This document shows positions 34,508-43,125 of a DNA stretch of 64,000 bases, one piece after another. The notes under the pieces are model-generated. The model saw nothing but the letters and a program-made list of their open reading frames with translations, had not been told where the DNA came from and searched no databases. How positions within the stretch are numbered: the stretch's first letter is position 1; each line of letters opens with the position of its first letter. The translations under genes and the position numbers were made by a program. The stretch is from G963691885 sp963691885 (GTDB lineage Bacteria; Pseudomonadota; Alphaproteobacteria; UBA8366; Aestuariispiraceae). Location: assembly GCA_963691885.1 (NCBI GenBank), contig OY829843.1:2046001-2110000 (forward strand), in the 5' to 3' direction.

Positions 34508-35521
34508 ATGTCTGTTTCTTCTGTGAATGGCCTAACCGTTGCCGTTACCGGCGCTGACGGGTTTATCGGCTCAAACGTCGTGGAGTCGTTGGCCGCAGCC
34601 GGGGCTTCTGTGCGGGCGCTTAGCCTGTACAATTCATTTGGCACGCATGGTTGGCTGGATAGCCTTGCGCCAGAGATTCGGGATTTCATTGATATTCGAT
34701 CCGGTGATGTGAGGGATCCGTTTTTTGTGGATCAGTTTGTGGCTGGCAGCGATGTCGTTCTTCATCTTGCGGCCTTGATCGCGATCCCGTTCTCTTACGT
34801 CGCCCCGCAAAGTTATGTTGAGGTCAACGTTACCGGAACATTGAACGTCTTGGAAGCGTGCCGAAAACACGGTGTCCGGCGCATGGTTCACACCTCCACA
34901 TCTGAAACCTATGGCACGGCCCAATTCACCCCGATAACCGAAACCCACCCGATGCAGGGGCAGTCACCATATTCCGCCAGCAAGATTGGCGCGGATCATA
35001 TGGTCGAGGCTTATGTCAGGTCGTTTGATGTTCCAGCTGTGATACTGCGGCCGTTCAACACTTTCGGTCCCCGCCAAAGCGAACGCGCCGTAATCCCGAC
35101 GGTGATACGTCAGGCGCTGGACCCCGCCTGCGCTGAGATCCGCTTGGGCGACTTGTCGCCCGTTCGTGATTTCAATTATGTCGGGGATATCGCCCAGGCC
35201 TTTTTGCTGGCCGGAACAGCCCAACTCGCGTACGGGACCGCCTATAATGCGGGTTCGGGGCAGGCTGTCACCATCAGGGAGATGGTCGACATGGTCAAAC
35301 AGGCGACTGGTACAAACAAACCGGTTGTAGAAGAAGCCGGTCGGAAACGACCGTCCAACTCCGAAGTGTTTGAGTTGATCGCCGGCGCGGACAAGTTCCG
35401 GATGGCGTCAGGCTGGAAAAGCGAGATCGGTCTCGAAACCGGTTTGGAACGCACCATCGCCTGGTGGCAGGAACAGGTGCAGGCTGGCAAATTACGGCCC
35501 ACGGCATCCTATCAGGTATAA
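34508..35521 (+). CDS. LegB-like NDP-N-acetylglucosamine 4,6-dehydratase
   Basis: 337 residues, ATG start. It is an extended SDR: VTGADGFIGSNVVESL is the glycine motif; HLAALIAIPFSYVAPQSYV, HTSTSETYGTAQFTPI and PYSASKIGADHM (catalytic Tyr-x-x-x-Lys) match the LegB family of Campylobacter and Legionella rather than PseB. LegB starts legionaminic acid synthesis by removing water from GDP- or UDP-GlcNAc. No LegC, LegG or LegF homolog is next to it. The gene lies alone between a hydrolase and a transporter, on the opposite strand to its downstream neighbour. It may cooperate with the NeuB-type synthase at 6040 and the NeuD-like gene at 41871. Confidence 0.82.
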   Translation: MSVSSVNGLTVAVTGADGFIGSNVVESLAAAGASVRALSLYNSFGTHGWLDSLAPEIRDFIDIRSGDVRDPFFVDQFVAGSDVVLHLAALIAIPFSYVAPQSYVEVNVTGTLNVLEACRKHGVRRMVHTSTSETYGTAQFTPITETHPMQGQSPYSASKIGADHMVEAYVRSFDVPAVILRPFNTFGPRQSERAVIPTVIRQALDPACAEIRLGDLSPVRDFNYVGDIAQAFLLAGTAQLAYGTAYNAGSGQAVTIREMVDMVKQATGTNKPVVEEAGRKRPSNSEVFELIAGADKFRMASGWKSEIGLETGLERTIAWWQEQVQAGKLRPTASYQV

Positions 35522-35562
35522 CGCCGCATACGCTTTCGCTTATTGCCTTTCGAATCCAAGTC

Positions 35563-37221
35563 TCAATCTGCGGACTGAATGCGGCGGATCGCTTTCGGAG
35601 CCTGGCTGAGAAGGTAGACCGAACCGGCGATCATCAGTCCTGCAATGCCGGGGCGAACCAATCCCTCCATCATGAACAACGGCACGGTCAGGGACAGCAG
35701 GAATAGCGGGACATAGACCACTGTCCAGGGCTTATGCCCGCGATCGCGCTGATAGAGCGGGAAGAAGATCGAGAACGCGCTGACGATGATGAAGAACAGC
35801 GACCAGGGATGGGTGAAGAATTCTGAGATATCGGTCGACAAGGCGAGTGAGCGAGACAGCCAGCGTTCCGCAATCGGTCCCAGGACGACGCCCAGGATCA
35901 TCGGGGCAAGCGGGAAACCCAGGTTGCGCATGACATAGCCGATGACCCCGAAGATCGCCAGTGTCCAGATATCATTCACGATATTGTTCAACGCAAAGAC
36001 GCCAATCCCGCAATAGACCAGAATGATCGAGGCCAATACATACATACGGACCCGCGTGATCAGCACGAAGGCACGGAGCACGACGGATTGCAGACCCAAC
36101 ACAAGGAAATTGGCAAAGAAGAAGGCCAGGAAGATCGCATAGGCGATCGTTGGCTGTTCCGCGATGAAACTGGGGCTGGGTGTGACGTCATGGATCAACA
36201 GTGCGCCCAGCATGACCGCTGTAATGACATCGCCCGGAATGCCCAGCGCCATCATGGTGATCAGCGCTCCACCTGCTGTTGCGTTGTTTGAGGATTCTGG
36301 CGCGATGATACCATCGGGTTCCCCGGTCCCGAAGGTTTCCGGGTGTTTGGACGCCTTTTTGGCCTGGTCATAAGCCAGAATGTTGGAGATGGACGATCCG
36401 GCGGCGGGCAGGACCCCTGTGAAAACGCCAATCAGGGATGAACGAACCACATTGATCCAGCTCTTGACGAGTTGGACCAGGGCGCGTCGATGTTCAATCT
36501 TGATGCTGACATCCTTGATCTCGCTCAATGCCTTGCGGGCACCCAAGCGATCACGCACATCGCTCATCAGTTGCGAAAACGCGAAGAGACCGATCAGTAC
36601 TGGCAGGAAGGAAAAGCCTTCGCCGAGATAGTCGATGCCATAGTCAAACCGCTTCACCCCATTGATATCGTCCTCGCCGACGGAGGCAATGATCAAACCC
36701 AGACAGCCGGCAATCAGGCCCTTGGTCATCTGGCCGCCCGACAGGCTGGCTGTCACGGTGAGCGCGAAGAAGATCAGAGAAAAGTAATCCCAGGGCTGGA
36801 ATTCCAGACCGATCCGGGCGAGCTGGGGGGCAACGGCGACCAACAGGATTGTTGCAATGATACCTCCGAAGAAGGACGACCAGACCCCCAAACCGAGTGC
36901 GAGGCCGGGTTCACCTCGGCGGGCCATCGGGAAGCCGTCAAATGTTGTCGCAACAGAGGAAGGCGTTCCCGGAATCCCGATCAAAATGCCGGACATCAGG
37001 CCGCCGGAAAGGCCGCCCACGAAGACGCCGATCATGGTGGCGATCCCCTGAACCGCGTCCATCCCGAAGGTGAAAGGCAGGGTCAGAACAACGGCCATTG
37101 CGATGGTAAAGCCGGGAATAGACCCTGCGATGAGGCCCGCCATGGCCCCGATGGCCATTAACAGGAAAGTCTGAATGGTTGCGAGGTCACCAATCGCGGT
37201 CAGGACATTCTCGATAATCAT
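35563..37221 (-). CDS. tctA: Tripartite tricarboxylate transporter, large membrane subunit TctA
   Basis: 552 residues with about a dozen hydrophobic segments; family proteins are near 500, and the surplus is at the C-terminus (two or three added helices from about residue 470). GLIAGSIPGFTIAMAV and GLSGGLMSGILIGIPGTPSSVATTFDGFPMA are the conserved signatures, read here in separated segments. It forms the substrate pore with TctB and takes acid from the binding protein TctC. The start overlaps the tctB stop as ATGA. The adjacent legB-like gene converges on it. Confidence 0.88.
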   Translation of the reverse strand: MIIENVLTAIGDLATIQTFLLMAIGAMAGLIAGSIPGFTIAMAVVLTLPFTFGMDAVQGIATMIGVFVGGLSGGLMSGILIGIPGTPSSVATTFDGFPMARRGEPGLALGLGVWSSFFGGIIATILLVAVAPQLARIGLEFQPWDYFSLIFFALTVTASLSGGQMTKGLIAGCLGLIIASVGEDDINGVKRFDYGIDYLGEGFSFLPVLIGLFAFSQLMSDVRDRLGARKALSEIKDVSIKIEHRRALVQLVKSWINVVRSSLIGVFTGVLPAAGSSISNILAYDQAKKASKHPETFGTGEPDGIIAPESSNNATAGGALITMMALGIPGDVITAVMLGALLIHDVTPSPSFIAEQPTIAYAIFLAFFFANFLVLGLQSVVLRAFVLITRVRMYVLASIILVYCGIGVFALNNIVNDIWTLAIFGVIGYVMRNLGFPLAPMILGVVLGPIAERWLSRSLALSTDISEFFTHPWSLFFIIVSAFSIFFPLYQRDRGHKPWTVVYVPLFLLSLTVPLFMMEGLVRPGIAGLMIAGSVYLLSQAPKAIRRIQSAD

Positions 37222-37784
37222 GCCAGACCTCCCATCGCGCTCTGCGCAAAGGTTGGAAGGGTCGGTGGCGTGGGACCCATGACCGAGGGAATGATCTCAC
37301 CGCGCGGTAGGATAACCCGCAGCGCAAAGGTGAAAATTGACCACATGGCACCCACGGAAACGACCGCGATGACCGCATGCAAGACAAGTTTACCCGGCGT
37401 AATGCCGCCGAGAACTGTCAGCAGCGAAAAGACCAGCAACGTGCCGCCGATCAGCGTGCCAAAAAATGGCAGCGTGTAGAGAAAGGCAAAGTAAAGGGCG
37501 AAACAAATGATCGGGTTTGTATATTTTTTGATGAAGCCACCGATCCCCTGAAATTCCGGATTATCGTCGCCTTCTTCGGTGAAACTCTCAATCTTGCCTG
37601 TGACGGCCTGAAAGAAATAGATCAAACAAAAACCGGTCAGGACGTAAGACACGGCGAGGGGCCAGGTTCTTGGTTCCAACTCTCCAAAATTCACGATCCT
37701 GATCTGCTGACCAGACCAGATCAGAAAGCCGCAGAACAGCAGCAATACAATGGAAATGATGGTTTCTCTGTTGAGAGCCCCCAT
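37218..37784 (-). CDS. tctB: Tripartite tricarboxylate transporter, small membrane subunit TctB
   Basis: 188 residues from the ATG at 37784, giving the usual MGALNRETIISIVLLLFCGF opening; an upstream Met would add an unlikely 27-residue leader. Four hydrophobic segments are visible, about residues 9-27, 39-58, 98-130 and 140-165. It partners TctA. The stop overlaps the tctA start as ATGA. The protein begins downstream of a strong inverted repeat that separates it from tctC. Confidence 0.82.
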   Translation of the reverse strand: MGALNRETIISIVLLLFCGFLIWSGQQIRIVNFGELEPRTWPLAVSYVLTGFCLIYFFQAVTGKIESFTEEGDDNPEFQGIGGFIKKYTNPIICFALYFAFLYTLPFFGTLIGGTLLVFSLLTVLGGITPGKLVLHAVIAVVSVGAMWSIFTFALRVILPRGEIIPSVMGPTPPTLPTFAQSAMGGLA

Positions 37785-37834
37785 GAGACGCGCCCCACCC
37801 GCAAGTAATTTAGATACAGAACTCTGTAAAGAAA

Positions 37835-37865
37835 TTGGCCGGCCCCTGTTTTGGTGGCCGGCCAA
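37835..37865 (-). promoter_or_regulatory. Stem-loop between tctC and tctB
   Basis: A perfect 10-bp inverted repeat (TTGGCCGGCC at 37835-37844 and its complement at 37856-37865) surrounds an 11-base loop. In the tctCBA transcript it falls between the tctC stop and the tctB start. There is no run of T after it, so it is not a plain terminator. A stable hairpin here can protect the upstream message and let the binding protein be made in excess over the membrane subunits, which is common in such operons. Confidence 0.75.
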
Positions 37866-37880
37866 TCCGTTCAGGTTTTC

Positions 37881-38852
37881 TTATTTTTTGAACATGCCAA
37901 TCTTGATGGCAACTTTTTCATGTGCGTCGTATTCCTTTTTGAACCACGCAGCATAGTCTTCCGGGCCAACCCATTTCACCGGGGTACCCTTTGCAGCCAG
38001 GCTGTCAACAAGCTCCTGGTTTTCTGCAGCACGCTTCAGAACGTCAGCCCAATGCGCGATGATTTCCGGCGGTGTGCCTTTCGGGGCAACAACACCACGG
38101 TCGAGTGAATAGGTCATATCAACCCCAAGCTCTTTCAGGGTTGGCATGTCAGGGAACTTCGGAGAACGCTCTTCACCGGCAAATGCATAGGCTTTGAGTG
38201 TACCCTGGTTCACGTTCTTCTCGGCCGTCGGGATGTTGATCGTGCCGAGCTTGATGGTGCCGGCCAGCAATGCGGTAACACGCTGCGCGGTGCCATCAAA
38301 CGGAATGTATTTGAACTTTGCACCGGGGTTCAGTTCCTCAATCAGCAGCCACATGAACTGTGATGTTGATCCCAGGGTTGCGCCGAGCGGAATGGTGCCC
38401 GGATTTGCTTTTGCTTCTGCGATCATGTCACCAAACGTGTCCCATGGGGCATCCGCAGATGCACCGATGATTTCCGGTGTTGAGGTGACCTGCGCGACCA
38501 TATCGAAGGCGTCCCAGGTGAAGTCAACACGACCGGCGAGATAACTGACGATCGCGCTCTGATGGATCGCAAAGAGTGTGCAACCATCAGGCTTTGCCTT
38601 TGCAGCTTCTTTCGCGCCTTTGTTGCCGCCCTGTCCGGAGATGGTGACAACCTGGATCTTTGGCGAAACATCCATTTTGTTGATCGTCTCTTCGAAGAGC
38701 GAGAAGATGATATGGGTGCCACCGCCCGGCGCCCAGGGAACAATAAGTTTCGCGGTCGAACAGGACATTTCAGCCGCCGACGCGGTGTTCACAGGGGCGG
38801 CGACGGCCATGCTGATGGCGAGCGCTCCCAGAACCGGTTTGAGGATATTCAT
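37881..38852 (-). CDS. tctC: Tripartite tricarboxylate transporter substrate-binding protein TctC
   Basis: 323 residues from the ATG at 38852, preceded by GGGAG; a Met 29 codons upstream is possible but not needed. Residues 1-30 are a signal peptide (VLGALAISMAVAAPVNTASA, cut after ASA). KLIVPWAPGGGTHII near residue 44 and GQGGNKGAKEAAKAKPDGCT match the ligand-binding part of Bug/TctC proteins. It would bind a carboxylic acid in the periplasm and pass it to TctAB. First gene of the three-gene operon. Confidence 0.88.
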   Translation of the reverse strand: MNILKPVLGALAISMAVAAPVNTASAAEMSCSTAKLIVPWAPGGGTHIIFSLFEETINKMDVSPKIQVVTISGQGGNKGAKEAAKAKPDGCTLFAIHQSAIVSYLAGRVDFTWDAFDMVAQVTSTPEIIGASADAPWDTFGDMIAEAKANPGTIPLGATLGSTSQFMWLLIEELNPGAKFKYIPFDGTAQRVTALLAGTIKLGTINIPTAEKNVNQGTLKAYAFAGEERSPKFPDMPTLKELGVDMTYSLDRGVVAPKGTPPEIIAHWADVLKRAAENQELVDSLAAKGTPVKWVGPEDYAAWFKKEYDAHEKVAIKIGMFKK

Positions 38853-39027
38853 GAATTCGTCTCCCATATCATTGATCTTGTATAGGGAATCGATGGTAGA
38901 GCACAGAGAGGGGCGGTCAAGTCTTTGCAGGGGACTCATAGCCCGGCCATTCCCGTTGAAACGGCTGAACTTGCAGCATTAAAGTAGAAAGTGTTAATAG
39001 GATTCACAAATAAAGAGAATTGAGGCG

Positions 39028-39912
39028 ATGGATCGTAATTGTATTGGTATTCTGATGCCGGGCGATATGGGGCATGCGGTTGGGGCAACCCTGATCGATC
39101 ACGGTTATCGCGTCGTAACCGCCCTGAACGGTCGTAGCGACAATTCCAGAATGTTGGCAGAACGCGCGGGATTGACGGATACAGGGTCAATCGATGCGGT
39201 TGTCTCTGAAGCAGACGTGATCCCGTCTATACTGCCGCCGGCCGCTGCCGAAGGTCTGGCCAGCGAGGTAAGTGCGTCAATGCGGCGAACTGGGAAAATT
39301 TCTATTTATGTGGATTGTAACGCGGTGTCGCCCGATACGGTTTGCCGTATTGAGGGGATCATCACCGACGCCGGCGGTCTGTGTGTCGATGTCGGCATTG
39401 TCGGCCTTCGCCCGGGGCGAGGGGCACCGCCCCGGTTCTACGTCTCCGGACCGGATGTATCAGCCATGACCACTCTTGACGGAACGGGAATCCAGGTGGT
39501 TTCGGCGGGCGATACCGTCGGCCAGGCATCCGCGGTAAAAATGGTCTATGCGGGCCTGACGAAAGGTACCTGGACCCTTCACCTTTCAGTGCTTCTTGCC
39601 GCCCAGAGGCTGGGTGTGCTTGAGACGTATCTAAACGAACTCGAGTTCAGTCAGAAATCCGCCCTGAATGCGATGCGATCCAGTCTGCCGCGTTTACCCG
39701 CGGATTCGGCCAGATGGGTCGGTGAGATGGAACAGATTGCCGAAACACTGGGATCAGCCGGCTTGCCTTCAGGCATTCATGAAGGGGCCGCCGATATATT
39801 CCGAATTCTGGCGAGAACACCCTTTGCCAGCGAAACGCGAGAGACCATTGATCGAGACCGGACACTGGAAGACGCGCTGGGTGTCTATGGTGACTATATT
39901 GACCCTAAGTGA
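39028..39912 (+). CDS. NAD(P)-binding 6-phosphogluconate/3-hydroxyisobutyrate dehydrogenase-like protein
   Basis: 294 residues, ATG with GAGG upstream. IGILMPGDMGHAVGATLIDH is the NAD(P) glycine motif of the beta-hydroxyacid dehydrogenase superfamily, and CNAVSPDTVCRI and GASAVKMVYAGLTKG-like text (GQASAVKMVYAGLTKG) contain the substrate Ser and catalytic Lys. The C-terminal half resembles the DUF1932 domain of phosphogluconate dehydrogenase relatives. The acid it oxidises is unknown; the neighbouring acid transporter suggests related substrates. It is 15 bases from the convergent end of the WYL regulator gene. Confidence 0.78.
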   Translation: MDRNCIGILMPGDMGHAVGATLIDHGYRVVTALNGRSDNSRMLAERAGLTDTGSIDAVVSEADVIPSILPPAAAEGLASEVSASMRRTGKISIYVDCNAVSPDTVCRIEGIITDAGGLCVDVGIVGLRPGRGAPPRFYVSGPDVSAMTTLDGTGIQVVSAGDTVGQASAVKMVYAGLTKGTWTLHLSVLLAAQRLGVLETYLNELEFSQKSALNAMRSSLPRLPADSARWVGEMEQIAETLGSAGLPSGIHEGAADIFRILARTPFASETRETIDRDRTLEDALGVYGDYIDPK

Positions 39913-39927
39913 CATTGGCTGGATGGA

Positions 39928-40620
39928 TCAGGCAGGTGCGCTGTGCTGCAATTGGGCCAGACAATCCCTCAGCAGGCGCGCTCTGTGCGGCCGGAAACTC
40001 TCATCCGTGACGGTCAGTTTCTGAATTCGGTCCACCCGGAACATGCGGAAGTCTTCTCTTAGGGTGCACCAGCTCAAGAGCACCAGGGCCTGATCAAGAA
40101 ACACGATGGAGAGCGGTTTGACGCGGCGCTTGGTCTCTGCCCCGTGCTGATCGGCATAAGCCATCTCAACAATCCACTCATCCCAGGTCGCGGCCCTCAA
40201 CTCTGCAACATCGATGCTGATCGGGGGTCTTTCGTGAAAGCGTTTTGCATAAAGAACGGCATTCTCGAACTGCTGCTGCATGCTGGGCGGCAAACAGGCC
40301 CTCAATTTTGACAGGGCATTCTGGGCTGCAACCGCCAGAACCGGGTCGCCAACCTCCCTTACTTCTCGCAGGCCCAGGACAAGGGCCTCCATCTCATCCC
40401 GACTGAACATCATAGGGGGCAGGGCCGGATCCTCTACCAGGCGATAGCCGAACCCTGCTTCACCATCGATCACCGCCCCTGTTTTGCGCAAACTGTCGAT
40501 ATCCCGATAGATAGAGCGGGGTGACACGGACAGTTCCCGTGCCAGATCATCCGAGCGGACGGGTGGCGGCAGGGTCCGCAAAAGCTGCATAAGCTGGATC
40601 AGGCGTTCACTTCTTGACAT
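39928..40620 (-). CDS. YafY-type WYL-domain transcriptional regulator
   Basis: 230 residues. The N-terminal part (residues about 1-55) is a helix-turn-helix of the HTH_11 type (RSDDLARELSVSPRSIYRDIDSL, read in two pieces), and the C-terminal part has the WYL-domain pattern (LSWCTLREDFRMFRVDRI). WYL regulators bind small ligands or nucleic acid and often control their neighbours. It is divergent from a GST gene with a perfect palindrome between them, so it probably controls that gene and itself. Confidence 0.85.
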   Translation of the reverse strand: MSRSERLIQLMQLLRTLPPPVRSDDLARELSVSPRSIYRDIDSLRKTGAVIDGEAGFGYRLVEDPALPPMMFSRDEMEALVLGLREVREVGDPVLAVAAQNALSKLRACLPPSMQQQFENAVLYAKRFHERPPISIDVAELRAATWDEWIVEMAYADQHGAETKRRVKPLSIVFLDQALVLLSWCTLREDFRMFRVDRIQKLTVTDESFRPHRARLLRDCLAQLQHSAPA

Positions 40621-40642
40621 GGTTTTAGTATAGCTAATGCTG

Positions 40643-40659
40643 CTGACAAACTTTGTCAG
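40643..40659. promoter_or_regulatory. Palindromic operator candidate between the WYL regulator and the GST gene
   Basis: CTGACAAA C TTTGTCAG is a perfect 8-bp inverted repeat around one central base, 23 bases upstream of the WYL-regulator start codon on the minus strand. A second half-site, TTTTGTCAG, lies at 40689-40697, just upstream of the GST start. A TATAGT box at 40670-40675 sits between them. The arrangement is what would be expected for a regulator binding its own divergent promoter region. Binding is inferred from the symmetry only. Confidence 0.65.
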
Positions 40660-40706
40660 TATGCCCGGTTATAGTGCCCGCACAATGATTTTGTCAGGAG
40701 CCTGTC

Positions 40707-41411
40707 ATGATGGAAGTGATTATGTATAACCCCGCCTTTGCCGAACCGAGCGGCAGCCCCTTTTGCGTAAAGGCCGGTGCCATGCTGCAACTGGCCGGGC
40801 TGGAATGGCGGCCGGACTATCAGATGGATCCGCGAAAATCTCCAAAGGGCAAGTTTCCCGTGTTAAGGGATGGTTCAGAACTGATCGCTGATTCCTCGAC
40901 GATCCGGGACTATATTGAGAAGAAATATGACGTCGATTTTGACGAGGGTCTGACGCCGCAGCAGCGCGCACAGAGCCTCGCCCTGATCCGGATGAATGAA
41001 GAACATCTCTATTTTGCCATTGTCGCGGACCGCTGGGTGAACGAGGCGAACTGGGCCCATGTCCGCCAGCAGTATTTTGGCCATATTCCAGGGATCATGC
41101 GGGGTTTTATCACCTCATCGGTCAGAAAACAGGCAATTGGCGCGTTGAAAGGCCATGGGATGGGCCGCCATGATGAGGCCGAGATTTTTGAGCGCGCGTC
41201 GCGGGATGTCGCTGCGATCAAGACGACACTGGGGGATCAGCCGTTCTTGTTCGGGGACAAGCCGACCGGTGCGGATCTCAGCATTGTTCCCATGCTACGT
41301 GCCGCTGCGGCCGGGCCCACACCAACCCCGATCCGCGATTTGATTCGCAATGACGAGGTCCTGATGGCCTATTGCGACCGGGGCAAACAAGCCCTTTATC
41401 CACCGGAATAG
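40707..41411 (+). CDS. Glutathione S-transferase-family protein
   Basis: 234 residues from the ATG at 40707 (the next codon is also ATG). The N-terminal thioredoxin-like domain has SPFCVKAGAMLQLAGLEW and SPKGKFPVLRDGSELIADSSTIRDYIEK, where the cis-Pro and glutathione-binding Ser are visible; the C-terminal helical domain ends with PFLFGDKPTGADLSIVPML. It is a cytosolic glutathione-dependent enzyme with unknown substrate. A YciI gene follows after 10 bases. It is divergent from and probably controlled by the WYL regulator. Confidence 0.82.
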   Translation: MMEVIMYNPAFAEPSGSPFCVKAGAMLQLAGLEWRPDYQMDPRKSPKGKFPVLRDGSELIADSSTIRDYIEKKYDVDFDEGLTPQQRAQSLALIRMNEEHLYFAIVADRWVNEANWAHVRQQYFGHIPGIMRGFITSSVRKQAIGALKGHGMGRHDEAEIFERASRDVAAIKTTLGDQPFLFGDKPTGADLSIVPMLRAAAAGPTPTPIRDLIRNDEVLMAYCDRGKQALYPPE

Positions 41412-41421
41412 GAGAAACGGA

Positions 41422-41724
41422 ATGGCCTGGATGATTGTCAGTGAAGACAGCGATAAAGGCGCAGAACTTCGGGCCGACCGAAGCGTTATGGACGCGCATT
41501 GGGCCTATGAACTGTCGATCAAGGACAGGATCCTGGCGGCCGGCAGTCTGCGTACCGATGACGGGGTCACCCCGCGCGGTTCCCTGCTGATCGTGGATGT
41601 AACAAAACGGGCGGAGGCCCGGGCCCTGATCGATGCTGACCCCGCCACAAAGGCGGGCCTGCGCGGCCGGATAACGATCCAGTACTGGAACCCGGCCATC
41701 CTGAACAGAACCGAATTATCCTGA
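41422..41724 (+). CDS. YciI-family protein
   Basis: 100 residues, ATG preceded by GGAGA. MAWMIVSEDSDKGAELR, then AHWAYELSIKDRILAAGSL and RGSLLIVDVTKRAEARALI follow the ferredoxin-like YciI fold, and the His of AHW is the conserved putative active residue. Some family members detoxify small molecules; this one has no assigned reaction. It lies ten bases after the GST gene and is probably cotranscribed with it. Confidence 0.8.
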   Translation: MAWMIVSEDSDKGAELRADRSVMDAHWAYELSIKDRILAAGSLRTDDGVTPRGSLLIVDVTKRAEARALIDADPATKAGLRGRITIQYWNPAILNRTELS

Positions 41725-41732
41725 CTGAAAAG

Positions 41733-41809
41733 TGGTGACCCCGGCGGGATTCGAACCCACGGCCCCAGGATTAGGAATCCTGTGCTCTATCCTGCTGAGC
41801 TACGGGGCC
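41733..41809 (-). tRNA. tRNA-Arg (anticodon CCT)
   Basis: Read on the minus strand the 77 bases fold as a complete tRNA: acceptor GGCCCCG paired with CGGGGTC (one G-T pair), a D arm with AGCTCAG, an anticodon stem CAGGA/TCCTG with loop TTCCTAA (anticodon CCT, decoding AGG) and a T arm with GGTTCGAAT. The 3' CCA is encoded. It sits between the YciI gene and a NeuD-like gene. No integrase or repeated tRNA 3' end is seen nearby, so there is no sign that it serves as an attachment site here. Confidence 0.96.
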
Positions 41810-41870
41810 ACTCTCTCTCGTGTAGCAAAGTGGCTTTCACTGTGCCAGCGTTTTTACGATGGAGGGGTGC

Positions 41871-42524
41871 TCATCCCAGATAGGGGTCGTCTTTGTCCCG
41901 AAGGCGGATGATCCGTCCTGGCGTGCCATAGGCGATGACATTGTCCGGCATGTTGCGGTCAAGATAGGCGTTGGCACCAATGACACTGTCGCTGCCAACA
42001 GAGACGCCCTGTTTGATGCTGGCCCCGATGGATACCGCGCTGCGGGTTCCGATTGAGACATCGCCACCAGTATGGGCGCCGGGTGCGAGCGATGAGAAGT
42101 CCCCCATCCGCCCGTCATGGTCGAGGGATGCGTTGTGGTTGATGATGCAGAACAACCCGATCTTGGAAGAGGGGCCGATTGTGCTGTTCGGCATCAGGAC
42201 CGATCCGGGGCCGATCTCGCAATCATCGGAAACGACCGCGCTGGGGTGGATAAGAGCGGGGAAACACCGGGCCGGGATGCGTGTTTTGATTTCGTCGAAA
42301 ATGAGCTCCCTGAGGGGGTTGGAGCCGACGCCGATTGCAAAGGCAACCGTTTCCAGTTGACCCTCAAACTCTCTGGTTGACGCGACCACAGGTTGGCCGC
42401 CGAAGGTCTCCCCTTCCCGATCGGGATCAATGGCGGCCATGAGTTGATAACCAAGTGCACGCGCCACATTGAGGAGGCTCTTGGCATGTCCGCCACTGCC
42501 CAGAATGACCAGCTGTTTTGTCAC
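41871..42524 (-). CDS. NeuD/PglD-family sugar O- or N-acyltransferase
   Basis: 217 residues. The N-terminal part is a small Rossmann domain (LVILGSGGHAKSLLNVARAL, then AIDPDREGETFGG), and from about residue 90 hexapeptide repeats build a left-handed beta-helix with NHNASLDHDGRMGDF carrying the catalytic His. Such enzymes acetylate amino-sugars or sialic acids (PglD, NeuD, LegH). It is isolated on the minus strand next to the tRNA. With the legB-like and NeuB-type genes elsewhere in the window, a legionaminate- or sialate-related acetyltransferase is plausible. Confidence 0.85.
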   Translation of the reverse strand: MTKQLVILGSGGHAKSLLNVARALGYQLMAAIDPDREGETFGGQPVVASTREFEGQLETVAFAIGVGSNPLRELIFDEIKTRIPARCFPALIHPSAVVSDDCEIGPGSVLMPNSTIGPSSKIGLFCIINHNASLDHDGRMGDFSSLAPGAHTGGDVSIGTRSAVSIGASIKQGVSVGSDSVIGANAYLDRNMPDNVIAYGTPGRIIRLRDKDDPYLG

Positions 42525-42591
42525 TCCTGATACCTGCGCGCTGCTACTCTCGGGAAGCGTGGCATGTTTTCGGCTGGCTGGACCGTGCCCG

Positions 42592-43125
42592 TCAATCGTA
42601 GAGCTTGGTCAGGGGATAGGAATAGTGAATGTTCAGCACCTCAGTGCCTGGATTGTTGTTGTCCAGCCCGGCATTTGAGAGGTGATAGATGGTCATGCCC
42701 AGGCGCGACCGGTCGTCAAACCGATAGGCAAGCTCAAGCCCGGAACGGAATTCCACAACATGGCCCAGATCCTTGCCGTCGCCATCGTGGTACAGGCCCG
42801 GTGCGAATTGCGGGGTCAGAACAAAGCGGTTGCCGAGAAAAATATCCAGCCGGATCCCGGCATAGGCATAGGCCGCTGCATCCGTTGTCGCCATGACGCC
42901 AGCCATCGGATTGAACACCCACCATTTGCTGTCAGAGATGTATTCAAAATGGAACTCTCCGGCATCCTGGTCATCATTTATGTCGTAGTAACCGCCGCCA
43001 AAGCGCAGGAAAGCGGGATCACCGTCAGCACTTGCCGTGTGAGGGATGACGGCACCTGCAAAAAGCGCTAATAAGGCCACTGCACCGAAAAACCGGCAGG
43101 TCTTTTTTGTTTTATTTTGCGTCAT
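42592..43125 (-). CDS. pagL: Lipid A 3-O-deacylase PagL-like outer-membrane beta-barrel
   Basis: 177 residues from the ATG at 43125, preceded by GGGAG; an upstream Met 17 codons earlier is less likely. Residues 1-33 form a signal peptide (CRFFGAVALLALFAGAVIPH, ending TASA). The mature chain is built of alternating amphipathic strands (beta-barrel). YHLSNAGLDNNNPGTE near the C-terminus carries the His-x-Ser ... Glu catalytic residues of PagL. The enzyme removes the 3-O-acyl chain from lipid A in the outer membrane. It ends in a YSYPL-type strand, but the last residue is Asp rather than the usual aromatic. Confidence 0.82.
   Translation of the reverse strand: MTQNKTKKTCRFFGAVALLALFAGAVIPHTASADGDPAFLRFGGGYYDINDDQDAGEFHFEYISDSKWWVFNPMAGVMATTDAAAYAYAGIRLDIFLGNRFVLTPQFAPGLYHDGDGKDLGHVVEFRSGLELAYRFDDRSRLGMTIYHLSNAGLDNNNPGTEVLNIHYSYPLTKLYD

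Noticed and set aside
36472..37161. 229-codon plus-strand reading frame within tctA
   Set aside because: It lies antisense to a clear membrane protein gene, is full of polar low-complexity residues and has no known motif; it is a mirror of the tctA codon pattern.
41733..41809. tRNA-Arg as an integration site of a genomic island
   Set aside because: No integrase gene and no second copy of the tRNA 3' end were seen in the window.
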